This document shows, one piece after another, positions 33,308 through 42,169 of a stretch of 64,000 bases of DNA. How positions within the stretch are numbered: the first letter of the stretch is position 1; each line of letters begins with the position of its first letter. A program made the translations under genes and the position numbers. This DNA is from Pseudocolwellia agarivorans (GTDB lineage: Bacteria > Pseudomonadota > Gammaproteobacteria > Enterobacterales > Alteromonadaceae): positions 1 to 64,000 of the forward strand of contig NZ_MUZU01000011.1 of assembly GCF_002000085.1 (NCBI RefSeq), in the 5' to 3' direction. Below the pieces are notes generated by a model. It saw only the letters and a program-made list of their open reading frames with translations. It was not told the DNA's origin and made no database searches.

Positions 33308-35581
33308 TTAAGCTCTAGTATTAAGTACAGGAATACTTAAATCTAAATCGTTATAGCAAACATGATCAGTGACTAAAATAACAACATCAGCCCAAGCTTC
33401 CATATCAGCTAGAGTATCAACACGCTCACAATCCCATGTTGGTACATAAGGGTCATGGTATTTAGTTTCGATACCTTGAGACTTAAAGTGCGCTAAAATT
33501 GCATCTGCTGGAGTTTCACGACAATCGTCAACGTTAGCTTTGTAAGCCACACCTAAAATACCAATTTTAGTGCCATTAACCGACTTTAGTAATTCAATCG
33601 CGTCGTTAGCAACAATCACCGGACGTTGATCGTTAATTGCACGCGATAAACGAACTAATTCACCAGACTTAGTACTTTCAACTAAAAACCAAGGGTCAAT
33701 TGGAATACAGTGTCCACCAACGCCTGGGCCTGGTGTTAACACGTTAACGCGTGGATGACGGTTAGCAAGGCGAATAACCTCGTACACATCAATGTTTAAT
33801 TCTTTACTAATTTCAGCCAGCTCGTTAGCAAAAGCAATACTTACATCGCGAGACGTGTTTTCAACTAATTTCACACATTCTGCGGTTGTTAAGTCAGTTA
33901 AGAAAACCTCACCTTTAACAAAGCTTTGGTACAAACGTTTAACTTTTTGCTGTGCTTCGCTGTTAGATGCACCAATAATACGGTCGTTATTCACTAACTC
34001 AAATAAAGTTTCACCCGGAATAGCACGTTCAGGACAATGAGCAACGTTCACCTTAATACCTGCTTCAGCAAAACGTTTCTCTACTTCAATACTGGTTTGC
34101 GGAGAAATAGTAGACTCAACAATAACGGTTTGGCCATCTTTAGCTACTTTAGCAACGGCATCAGCGGCAGCAAATACATAACTACGATCACAGCTATTGT
34201 TTTTATGTGGTGTAGGTACAGCAATTAAGTACGTTTCGCTTGACGGAATACTAGTAGATGCTTTTAAGAAACCTTGCGAAACCACTTTCTTAATTAACTC
34301 AGGCATACCCACTTCATCAAACGGACATTCGCCACGGTTAATCGAATCAACTTTTTCTTGGCTTAAATCAACACCTGTAACATGGTAACCCGCTTCAGCA
34401 ATTAAGCTAGAAATAGGTAGCCCCATATAACCCATACCAATTACCGCTATGGTTTCGTTACGCGCTACAATTGTTTCAGTTTGATCTTCTTCGGTTTTGC
34501 CTGTAACAATATCAAGAATATATTCAGCAACATGACCATCACCAAATGGGTTTTCCCAATGGAAATCGCCCGCAGCTAACCACTTTTCAGCAGCAGCAAT
34601 CGCTTTATCGCCATCACGACCAACTAAAACGTTTGCGCCTACTTCAATAGACTCAGGACGTTCTGTGTTTTCACGCAACGTAATACATGGCACACCTAAT
34701 AAACACGCTTCTTCTTGAATACCACCAGAATCGGTTAAAATAAGTTTTGCATGTTTTTGTAATTGAATAAAATCTAAGTAACCAATAGGTGGAATAAGTT
34801 GTAAATAATTGGGTAATTCAATTTCAAACTCTTTAAGCTTAGCTTTTGTACGAGGATGAATTGGCCATACAATTGATTGTTGGTACTTATCGTGTAACTT
34901 ATCAAATAACGCTAATAGCTCTAACAAGTTAGCAGATACATCAACGTTTGACGCTCTATGAGCGGTAACTAAGAAAAACTCTTTAGACTTAACGTTTAAC
35001 TCTTCTAAAATTTTACTTTTTTCAGCAGACAATTCTAAATGCTGAAATAAAGAATCTGATACCGTGTTACCTACTTTATGAATTTTAGCGTGGTCGATAC
35101 CTTCTTTTTTAAGAATAGTTTCTTGGTTAGGACCAACAGCAAAAAGAAAATCACTAATGTGATCGGTCATAATGCGGTTAGTTTCTTCAGGCATTGTACG
35201 ATCGTAACTACGTAAACCCGCTTCAATATGCCCTACTTTAATACCTAATTTAGAGGCCGCAAGAGCACCCGCTAAAACCGTATTAGTATCGCCTTGTACA
35301 AGTACAACATCAGGTTTTTCATCAACTAAAATAGGTTCCATTTTAATTAAAATGTTACCTGTTTGGTTACTATGCAAGCCAGAACCTACACCTAAATTAT
35401 AATGTGGTTTTGGTAACTCAAGCTCATCAAAAAATATGCTGTCCATTTCTTGAGAGTAATGCTGGTTAGAATGAATAATAAAATAAGGAATCCCCCTATT
35501 TTGACATTCTCGAATAACCGGAGCCATTTTTATAATTTCAGGCCTAGTGCCTACTACAATACCTATTTTCATTAGTTTCAC
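33308..35581 (-). CDS. WecB-WecC fusion: UDP-GlcNAc 2-epimerase / UDP-ManNAc dehydrogenase
   Basis: A 757-residue fusion of two normally separate enzymes. Residues about 4-362 are a UDP-GlcNAc 2-epimerase (G-T-R-P-E-I-I-K at 11-18, H-I-E-A-G-L-R at 118-124, D-S-G-G-I-Q-E-E at 284-291). After a roughly 13-residue linker, about 376-757 are a UDP-ManNAc 6-dehydrogenase: Rossmann motif G-M-G-Y-M-G-L-P (382-389) and catalytic Cys625 in G-G-H-C-I-P-I-D-P. One polypeptide could thus carry UDP-GlcNAc through UDP-ManNAc to UDP-ManNAcA, a donor for polysaccharide. Both catalytic halves look intact. The gene has its own terminator and is divergent from the EPS export operon. Confidence 0.95.
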   Translation of the reverse strand: MKLMKIGIVVGTRPEIIKMAPVIRECQNRGIPYFIIHSNQHYSQEMDSIFFDELELPKPHYNLGVGSGLHSNQTGNILIKMEPILVDEKPDVVLVQGDTNTVLAGALAASKLGIKVGHIEAGLRSYDRTMPEETNRIMTDHISDFLFAVGPNQETILKKEGIDHAKIHKVGNTVSDSLFQHLELSAEKSKILEELNVKSKEFFLVTAHRASNVDVSANLLELLALFDKLHDKYQQSIVWPIHPRTKAKLKEFEIELPNYLQLIPPIGYLDFIQLQKHAKLILTDSGGIQEEACLLGVPCITLRENTERPESIEVGANVLVGRDGDKAIAAAEKWLAAGDFHWENPFGDGHVAEYILDIVTGKTEEDQTETIVARNETIAVIGMGYMGLPISSLIAEAGYHVTGVDLSQEKVDSINRGECPFDEVGMPELIKKVVSQGFLKASTSIPSSETYLIAVPTPHKNNSCDRSYVFAAADAVAKVAKDGQTVIVESTISPQTSIEVEKRFAEAGIKVNVAHCPERAIPGETLFELVNNDRIIGASNSEAQQKVKRLYQSFVKGEVFLTDLTTAECVKLVENTSRDVSIAFANELAEISKELNIDVYEVIRLANRHPRVNVLTPGPGVGGHCIPIDPWFLVESTKSGELVRLSRAINDQRPVIVANDAIELLKSVNGTKIGILGVAYKANVDDCRETPADAILAHFKSQGIETKYHDPYVPTWDCERVDTLADMEAWADVVILVTDHVCYNDLDLSIPVLNTRA

Positions 35582-36147
35582 TTTAATTGTTAGGGGAAAA
35601 CACTCAAACCAGAAGTATTAAATAAATTAATATTAAGGGTTATGCTAGAAAATGCTACTTACTACATTAAAGCAGCAAACTTAATAAATTTTCCGAAGTT
35701 TCTTAACATTGCACATTAAATATAAATCATCTTGCCAAAATGATAACAGAATTGATTTTTTTATTAAATAAAACAAAATCAATAATTAATAACCATGAAT
35801 ACTAAAACAAAATAGCTGATTACAAAAAATATATTCTTATTTTTTTCAATACTTATTGAATGCTCTTAAGTAAAATAATGTAGCAGTATCTCAATAGATT
35901 TATATTTTTCATTTATAAAATCTAGAATATACATTCTAAACTTGGATTGTTATTAATATGTCTGCTAAAATCGCCCGAAAAGCTGATTTACCGTAATTTT
36001 ATTCACGCTAGTTAAGTATTCATTCAAGATTAACAATGGTCATTTAATTGTAATGTATCAATGCTAACTTACTGAACAAATAGGCCTAACTAGTTAATTA
36101 ATATAAGCAAGTTACTATCTACATAACAATAAGGACATACCGTAATT
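35582..36147. promoter_or_regulatory. Divergent control region between wecBC fusion and EPS export operon
   Basis: These 566 very AT-rich bases contain no gene and must hold promoters for both divergent units. A perfect palindrome ATTGATTTT...AAAATCAAT (arms 35751-35759 and 35775-35783, 15-base spacer) is the clearest candidate regulator site. I see no JUMPStart/ops element for RfaH. The leader before the plus-strand gene is long, leaving room for post-initiation control. Confidence 0.45.
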
Positions 36148-37344
36148 TTGAAAAGTTCAACTCAAATGTCAGCCCTATTAAAAAATATTGTTAAACACTC
36201 TTACTTATTAATTCTAGCTATCCCTTTAACTGGCCAAGCAGAAGATCGTCCAGGATTATTATTAAACGGTTCAGTATCAGCTGAATACACAGATAATGTG
36301 CTTAATAATATGAATGAAACTTCAGACACAGCGTTTATTATTAATCCCGACGTAAAATATTTAGGTTTAGTAGGAAAACATAAATTCTTATTAAGCTACA
36401 ACGGCAAACTTGCAACTTATACAAAAGACAGTAACTTAAATTACAACGAACACAAATTAGCGCTTGGCGCCCGACTTGATCATAGCCATAAAATTAATAC
36501 TGAATTCAAATTAGGATTCGACAAAATTACAGAAGAGCCAGGTTCAACCAACTCATCAACGCAATCGTTAACTGAATTTAATCAATACCAAAACAAAACA
36601 GCACAAGCAAAGTTGTACTACGGACAAGCCGTAAGTACAGGGCAAATTGTTTTAGGTTATAGATACAACGATCGTGAATACACTAATAACCAACAATCAT
36701 TTCGAGACGTAGAACAAAACCAATTCAGCGCAACATTTTTTTACCGTATAGCACCTAAAACACGCATGCTTTTTCAAGCAAGTACTGAAGAATACTTATA
36801 CGAAGATCAAACGTTTGGTAACGGATTTACTTTTAATCAATCAAGTGATAACAATTTATACCTAGCGGGTGTTGAATGGGAAGCAACAGCAAAATCGAAA
36901 GGCATATTTAAAATAGGTTATCAGAATAAAGACTATGATGATGCTAGATTAAACGACATATCTGGCCTTTCTTATATATTAGATATGATCTGGAAACCTA
37001 ATACTTACACACAAATAAAATTAGGCGCAGTCCGCCAAACTACTGAATCAGCGCAACTGAATGTTGGCGGTTTTTTAAGCACCTCTTATTCGTTAGATGT
37101 TTCACATAAAATTATGCCTCGTACAGCAGTAACTGCACGCTTCACAACAAACAACGAAGAAATAGTTGCAGGGAACAGCCGAACCGATAAACGTAACAGC
37201 ATAAAAATTGGTGTAAACCACAGTTTAAGAAAATGGTTAAACGTAAAGTTAGCGTACAAGTACCAAGAAAAAACGTCTGATATAGAAGTATTTAACTTCG
37301 AATCTAACACCATAGAATTATCGCTAGAAACGGCATTCGATTGA
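36148..37344 (+). CDS. Outer-membrane beta-barrel protein of the EPS export operon
   Basis: A 398-residue exported protein: signal peptide ending near G-Q-A-E (about residue 33), then alternating beta-strand sequence rich in Tyr, Asn, Thr and Lys typical of a 14-16-strand outer-membrane barrel, with a C-terminal strand ending L-S-L-E-T-A-F-D. It resembles the beta-barrel proteins encoded at the head of EPS clusters with Wza/Wzc-like genes (EpsL or BBP2 type). A role in passing the polymer across the outer membrane is inferred. Translation probably starts at TTG (36148) behind AAGGAC. An ATG at codon 7 is an alternative with a poorer ribosome site. Confidence 0.75.
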   Translation: MKSSTQMSALLKNIVKHSYLLILAIPLTGQAEDRPGLLLNGSVSAEYTDNVLNNMNETSDTAFIINPDVKYLGLVGKHKFLLSYNGKLATYTKDSNLNYNEHKLALGARLDHSHKINTEFKLGFDKITEEPGSTNSSTQSLTEFNQYQNKTAQAKLYYGQAVSTGQIVLGYRYNDREYTNNQQSFRDVEQNQFSATFFYRIAPKTRMLFQASTEEYLYEDQTFGNGFTFNQSSDNNLYLAGVEWEATAKSKGIFKIGYQNKDYDDARLNDISGLSYILDMIWKPNTYTQIKLGAVRQTTESAQLNVGGFLSTSYSLDVSHKIMPRTAVTARFTTNNEEIVAGNSRTDKRNSIKIGVNHSLRKWLNVKLAYKYQEKTSDIEVFNFESNTIELSLETAFD

Positions 37345-37427
37345 CCTAAAGGTTCTATTTACCTGAACAATATTCATATAAATAAACAACCTGAAACAAA
37401 TACATAAGCTTTATCAAAGGAAGAACC

Positions 37428-37967
37428 ATGAAACTAACCAAACTAATTTTTACTCTATCCATGAGTATAATGATGTTTTTATCATTCAATACCTATGCAG
37501 AAGAAACAGACAATTATAAAGTCTCAACTGATGATGAAATATCCATCACGGTATTTAATGAACCCGACTTAAGTATCAACAAAACAAAAATTGGCGCCAA
37601 CGGCTCTATTTCTGTTCCACTTATTGGTCAAATCGACGTTAAGGGATTATCGGTTCCTGAAATTGAAAGTAAAATTACAGCATTATTATTAGATGGCTAC
37701 CTTAAAAAGCCGAACGTATCAGTAACCATTACAGAATACCGCCCTTTCTATATTAATGGTGAAGTTAAAAAACCGGGCAGCTATCCATACCGTAAAGGTT
37801 TAACCATAGAAAAAGCAATAACACTAGCCGGAGGTTTCACTGAGCGCGCATCAAAATCAGCCATCTCACTTGTTGGTGAAGTAGATAAACGTTTTGTAAA
37901 AGCTGTATCACTTAAAGATACCGTAAAACCTGGCGACGTTATTACCATCAGCGAAAGCTTCTTTTAA
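37428..37967 (+). CDS. Polysaccharide export (OPX, Wza-like) protein
   Basis: A 179-residue periplasmic protein. A cleavable signal peptide ends near T-Y-A-E (about residue 25); there is no lipobox Cys, unlike classical Wza. Next come a Poly_export domain (about 30-105, with Y-K-V-S-T-D-D-E-I-S-I-T-V-F and the I-G-A-N-G-S-I-S-V-P-L-I-G turn) and one SLBB domain (about 108-175, I-N-G-E-V-K-K-P-G-S-Y-P). It lacks the extra SLBB repeats and the C-terminal membrane-spanning helix of full Wza, so it may rely on the adjacent beta-barrel as its outer-membrane partner. Nine bases separate it from the Wzc-like gene. Confidence 0.92.
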   Translation: MKLTKLIFTLSMSIMMFLSFNTYAEETDNYKVSTDDEISITVFNEPDLSINKTKIGANGSISVPLIGQIDVKGLSVPEIESKITALLLDGYLKKPNVSVTITEYRPFYINGEVKKPGSYPYRKGLTIEKAITLAGGFTERASKSAISLVGEVDKRFVKAVSLKDTVKPGDVITISESFF

Positions 37968-37976
37968 GGATAAAAA

Positions 37977-40247
37977 ATGAACTCTGTAGTACCTGAAAAA
38001 GCATCATCGCTTAATAACCCAATGCATAACAACGATTCATTCAACACAGAAGAAGTAATCGACTTAGGCCAATACTGGCGTACTATTAAACGAGCTAAAT
38101 GGGGAATAATAGTTATTACCCTTTGTAGTTTAATGGTTGGAGCTTACATAGCATCAACGGCTGTTCCTATATATAAAGCATCAAGTAAAATATTGGCTGA
38201 TCCTCAAAACCCAGCTGCTGATAGAAACGAGCAATATATTGCTACTGCTTTAGTCTTTTTATACTACGAAACACAGTACGAAATTATAAAATCTCGTAAC
38301 GTTGCTGAAGTGGTTGTAGATAAATTAAACCTTGTTGAAAAATATAAAAAAGATCAACTTGAATTAAAATCAGATAAACCGTCAGGTTTAAGTGTTGCAA
38401 TCAAAGATTTCAAAAATGAAATCTCTGCCCTATTTGCAGCTGACACATCTAAAAAAGAAAAGACAGCGGCCTTAACTGACGCTCAAATTAAAATAATGCT
38501 TGCTTCAAGCATTCAAGGTAACGTTGAAGTATCTGGTGGTAAACAAAGTCAAATTATTAACATCAGTTATACTTCAGACGATCCACAAGAAGCAGCCGAC
38601 ATTATTAATGCGCTTTCTGAAGCTTATATACAATTTGGTTTAGAATCACGTTTAGGCGAAGTTAAAAACACAGAATCTTGGCTAAGTGAGCAATCCACTC
38701 AATTAAAGAAAAAACTACAAGACTCTGAAGCCAAGTTAAGTGCTTACCGTTCACAACAAGGCATGGTTGATACTGAACAACAACAACTGCTTGCTAATTC
38801 ACAATTACAATCATTAAACAGTGAATTAATAAGAGCGCAAACCAACTTAAGTTCAGCTGAAGAACAATATTTAGCCGTTAAAAATGTAGACTCCGATTCT
38901 AAAGAATTTTATTCAATAGGCCCAGTTCTTGATAACAGAACAGCTAGTGATATGGTTAAATCTGAAGCACTACTATCACAACGTGTTAACGAACTATTCG
39001 AACGCTATGGTGAAAAACATCCTAAAATGATCGCCGCTCGTTCAGAGTTAAAAAGCGCTAGAGAAAACTTACAAACTGAAGTAAATAAAGTAGTTGATAA
39101 TATTAATAAAAATTACAAATTAGCCAAATTACAAGTAGCTAATATTGAAAAACTTATTGATAAAAGCAGAAACGACATTCAATCGTTACAAACAGATAAT
39201 TTTTCATTAGTGAGTTTAGAACGAGAAGTAGAAAACAACCGTAGAATATACGAAAACTTCCAAGTGAGCTTAATGGAAACCAATGGTAAAAGTGAGTACA
39301 ACAGCTCAAACGTACACATTATTGACCATGCTACAGTGCCTAAAGTACCTTTTAAGCCAAATGTTAAACTCATTATTATTTTAGCGGGTGTATTTGGTGT
39401 GTTCTTTGGTGTGGTATTAGCTTTTGTTCGTGAAGCACTTGATAACACATTTAAAACGCCTGACTCTGTTGAAGAAAAATTAAAACTTCCAGCATTAGGT
39501 ATTACGCCTGTAGTTAAAGTTAATAAAAAATTTGCAACACCTGAAAAGCAATACCTTGACGATTCACGCTCACCGTTTGCTGAAAGCATAAACACCATAC
39601 GTACAGGTTTATTGTTTTCCAATATAGATAATCCGCCTAAAACCATATTAGTAACCTCGGCTACAGGTAGCGAAGGTAAATCGACTATGGCTATGAACCT
39701 AGCCGCAGCATACAGTAATTTAGGCAAAACATTATTACTTGAAGTTGATTTACGTAAACCTAGTGTAGCGAAAAACTTAGGCATAAAAACTAAACTTGGT
39801 TTAACTGATTTAATCTCTGGTAGTGTAACCTCTAGCTCAGAACTTATTTATAAAGACAACAACGACCAATTCAATGTAATCACGTGTGGTACTATGGCGC
39901 GTAACCCATTAGAGTTATTGTCTTCTAAAAAGTTCGAAGAAGTACTAGCGTCTTTACAAACTCACTACGAATACATCATTTTAGATGGACCTCCTACTCT
40001 ACCAGTAAGCGACTCATGTATATTAGCCAACAAAGTAGACGGCGTTGTATTTGCAGTTAAAGCAGAAGACACACGTATTAAAGTCGCTAAAGAAGCAGTG
40101 AGCCGTTTACAGAAATTACACGCCAATATTATTGGTGCAGTACTTACTGTGGCAGAACCTCATAAAATGAGTTACTACGGTGATCATTATTACTCAGGCG
40201 AATACTATGGTGTAAAACCACCTAAAGAAGAAGCCAAAGCGAGTTAA
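37977..40247 (+). CDS. Wzc-like polysaccharide copolymerase and tyrosine autokinase
   Basis: A 756-residue inner-membrane protein of the PCP-2a class. It has an N-terminal Wzz domain with a first membrane segment (about 42-64), a long periplasmic coiled-coil part (about 210-440), a second membrane segment (about 463-485), and a cytoplasmic BY-kinase domain. The kinase shows Walker A S-A-T-G-S-E-G-K-S-T (about 561-570), Walker A' L-L-E-V-D-L-R-K-P, Walker B I-I-L-D-G-P-P, and a Tyr-rich tail (Y-Y-G-D-H-Y-Y-S-G-E-Y-Y) that is the autophosphorylation cluster. It controls chain length and export, with dephosphorylation expected from the CpsB-type phosphatase downstream. Confidence 0.96.
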   Translation: MNSVVPEKASSLNNPMHNNDSFNTEEVIDLGQYWRTIKRAKWGIIVITLCSLMVGAYIASTAVPIYKASSKILADPQNPAADRNEQYIATALVFLYYETQYEIIKSRNVAEVVVDKLNLVEKYKKDQLELKSDKPSGLSVAIKDFKNEISALFAADTSKKEKTAALTDAQIKIMLASSIQGNVEVSGGKQSQIINISYTSDDPQEAADIINALSEAYIQFGLESRLGEVKNTESWLSEQSTQLKKKLQDSEAKLSAYRSQQGMVDTEQQQLLANSQLQSLNSELIRAQTNLSSAEEQYLAVKNVDSDSKEFYSIGPVLDNRTASDMVKSEALLSQRVNELFERYGEKHPKMIAARSELKSARENLQTEVNKVVDNINKNYKLAKLQVANIEKLIDKSRNDIQSLQTDNFSLVSLEREVENNRRIYENFQVSLMETNGKSEYNSSNVHIIDHATVPKVPFKPNVKLIIILAGVFGVFFGVVLAFVREALDNTFKTPDSVEEKLKLPALGITPVVKVNKKFATPEKQYLDDSRSPFAESINTIRTGLLFSNIDNPPKTILVTSATGSEGKSTMAMNLAAAYSNLGKTLLLEVDLRKPSVAKNLGIKTKLGLTDLISGSVTSSSELIYKDNNDQFNVITCGTMARNPLELLSSKKFEEVLASLQTHYEYIILDGPPTLPVSDSCILANKVDGVVFAVKAEDTRIKVAKEAVSRLQKLHANIIGAVLTVAEPHKMSYYGDHYYSGEYYGVKPPKEEAKAS

Positions 40248-40274
40248 TTAAAAAGTTAACAGCAAACAAGAGCA

Positions 40275-40548
40275 ACCACAGAGAACACCGAGGGACTGCG
40301 TCCTTCACCGAGTAAAGAACTTATATATTAGGTAAATGACTGTCAGCTAATTACACGAATTTACCTAATTAAGATCTGAACCAATGGTTTTATTGTTTTA
40401 AATAATTCGTAAAATTAGCGCAATTCGTTGATAACGTCTTTTAAAATACAAGAACAACCACAGAGTACACCGAGAGCACCGAGGTTTTAAACAAAGAGAT
40501 TTTGAACATCTCTGTGTAGTGCGAAGCACACTCTGTGTCCTCGGTGGT
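40275..40548. repeat. Modular intergenic repeat cluster inside the EPS operon
   Basis: This 40248-40601 gap has no gene. It contains an ACCACAGAG...CACCGAG element at 40275-40313, a TAAATAATT...AATTCGTTGATA module at 40399-40434 and a longer ACCACAGAG...CTCGGTGGT element at 40457-40548 with nested inverted pairs (AGAGATTTTGAACATCTCT and GTGTAGTGCGAAGCACAC). It lies between the Wzc-like and phosphatase genes and could fold strongly in the transcript. Confidence 0.6.
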
Positions 40549-40601
40549 AAAAAAGAAAACTACGATAAAATCACGATCACAACAACTAACTAGGTGAAAA
40601 A

Positions 40602-41330
40602 ATGATAGACATACACAGCCATATTTTACCCGGTATAGACGACGGTGCTCGCTCGCTTGATGAAGCCCTTGATATGCTGAGAATAGCAATCGACCAAGGT
40701 GTTACTACACAAGTATTAACACCTCATATTCATATGGGGCGTTTCAACAACACTAAGCAACACATCGAACAAGAATTCACAAAATTTAAAGAACAAGTAA
40801 ACGCCGCTAACCTACCTATAAAATTACTGTTAGGTGCCGAGCTACGTATTGGCCCTGAAATAATGCAGCTAATCAACACTGATTCAGTGCCATGGTTAGG
40901 CGAAGTGGATAGCCAGCGAACATTCTTATTAGAATTTCCCCGTACCGAAGTTCCTTTTGGTAGCGACAACTTAGTACGCTGGTTATTATCAAAAAATTGC
41001 TTACCCATTATTGTACACCCAGAACGTAACAGCACCTTTTTACATAACCGAGACAAACTACAAACCTTTATCGATTTAGGCTGTCCGTTACAAATTACCG
41101 CCAGTAGTCTTACCGGTAAGTTTGGTGCCGATGTGCAACAAATGACAGAAGAGTTATTAGAGGCAGATGAAGTCAGCGCCATAGCTTCCGACTGCCATAA
41201 TTTAAAAGGCCGCTCGCCTGATTTATTCGCAGGTGTGGAACAAGCAAAAACCATCATAGGTAACGAAAAAGCAAATTTACTTGTTACCAACTCACCAGCT
41301 AAATTAACGTGCAACAACGCGTTTCATTAA
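40602..41330 (+). CDS. CpsB/CapC-type PHP-domain tyrosine phosphatase
   Basis: A 242-residue metal-dependent phosphatase of the PHP superfamily. The metal ligands are seen in M-I-D-I-H-S-H-I-L-P-G-I-D-D-G-A (residues 1-16), T-P-H-I-H (about 41-45), a Glu in G-A-E-L-R (near 80), H-P-E-R-N (about 138-142) and S-D-C-H-N (about 194-198). CpsB/YwqE proteins dephosphorylate Tyr residues of Wzc/CpsD-type kinases. It follows the autokinase gene after a repeat-filled gap, consistent with this role. Confidence 0.92.
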   Translation: MIDIHSHILPGIDDGARSLDEALDMLRIAIDQGVTTQVLTPHIHMGRFNNTKQHIEQEFTKFKEQVNAANLPIKLLLGAELRIGPEIMQLINTDSVPWLGEVDSQRTFLLEFPRTEVPFGSDNLVRWLLSKNCLPIIVHPERNSTFLHNRDKLQTFIDLGCPLQITASSLTGKFGADVQQMTEELLEADEVSAIASDCHNLKGRSPDLFAGVEQAKTIIGNEKANLLVTNSPAKLTCNNAFH

Positions 41331-41373
41331 GCTTTATACGCTTACCTATAAAAGTCTAACTCAGTAATACATT

Positions 41374-42168
41374 ATGAACGGAATTCTATCTCAAGCTTCT
41401 CCCCTACCAAAACCATTTCAAATAAAAAAAACACTGCTAATTTTTACCTGCGTTTTTTTGGCTTTTTGGTGTTTACTATGGGCTTGGGCTTCACTCACAA
41501 CAATAAGAGTTGAACAAGACATAACGCAATGGGAACAAAATAAAAAAACATTTTCAGTTGAAGAAAGCCATATATTTGAATCTAGATTACTAAGTTCACT
41601 GAAGTTAAACCCTTTAAGTGCCAACACTCATTTGTTACTCGGCAGGTTATACGAACAACAAGCTATTAATATACTTGACCAGTCACAGAGAAACACAATA
41701 GAAAGTGCTGAGAAGCATTATGTTTTAGCACTAAAAAAACAACCAACATGGGATTATGCTTGGGCAAAACTAGCTAACTATTACAGTCACTTTTACGAAC
41801 AACTAAATACTTACGGTAATATAAATATAGAAAAACAGCTCCAAGAAGCAATAAACCAAACAATCTTTACAGGTCCGTACGAACGAAAAACCCAACGAGT
41901 TATTATTCCTTTACTTTTTAAACACTGGAGCCTTATAGCTGGCTTACCAAGCACAAAAAAACAAGCTGAAAAAGTATTATCACAGTCAACTCGGTATAGA
42001 GAGAATCTAGATCTCACACTAAAATCAGCAAAAACATACAATAAAATTCATGTATTAAAGGCATTACTATCTGACAAAAAACACATAAAAATATTGTCTA
42101 AATATCAAAAACAATTGGAAAAAGATAAACATCAACACACAAACAAACAGCTAAAGAGCATTAACTAA
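41374..42168 (+). CDS. Membrane-anchored TPR-like protein of the EPS operon
   Basis: A 264-residue protein with one hydrophobic segment near the N-terminus (about 20-42) and a soluble helical part, probably periplasmic. Residues about 75-145 show TPR-like helices (L-K-L-N-P-L-S-A-N-T-H-L-L-L-G-R-L-Y-E-Q-Q-A, then A-L-K-K-Q-P-T-W-D-Y-A-W-A-K-L-A). The C-terminal third is basic. Such proteins are often encoded next to O-antigen ligase-type genes, as here, where the next gene starts 1 base after the stop; a role beside the polymerase is inferred. No enzymatic motif. Confidence 0.65.
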   Translation: MNGILSQASPLPKPFQIKKTLLIFTCVFLAFWCLLWAWASLTTIRVEQDITQWEQNKKTFSVEESHIFESRLLSSLKLNPLSANTHLLLGRLYEQQAINILDQSQRNTIESAEKHYVLALKKQPTWDYAWAKLANYYSHFYEQLNTYGNINIEKQLQEAINQTIFTGPYERKTQRVIIPLLFKHWSLIAGLPSTKKQAEKVLSQSTRYRENLDLTLKSAKTYNKIHVLKALLSDKKHIKILSKYQKQLEKDKHQHTNKQLKSIN

Positions 42169-42169
42169 C

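Noticed and set aside
35582-36147. JUMPStart/ops element for RfaH control
   Set aside because: No GGCGGTAG-like core was found in the leader of the EPS operon.
39179-39784. A 201-codon minus-strand frame inside the Wzc-like gene
   Set aside because: It is fully antisense to the intact autokinase coding sequence and lacks any domain or ribosome site.
40441-40689. Short minus-strand frame across the repeat cluster and the start of the CpsB-like gene
   Set aside because: Most of it consists of the ACCACAGAG repeat translated by chance.
40730-41317. A 195-codon minus-strand frame inside the CpsB-like gene
   Set aside because: It is the antisense shadow of a clear PHP-phosphatase gene, with low-complexity Ser/Cys-rich translation.
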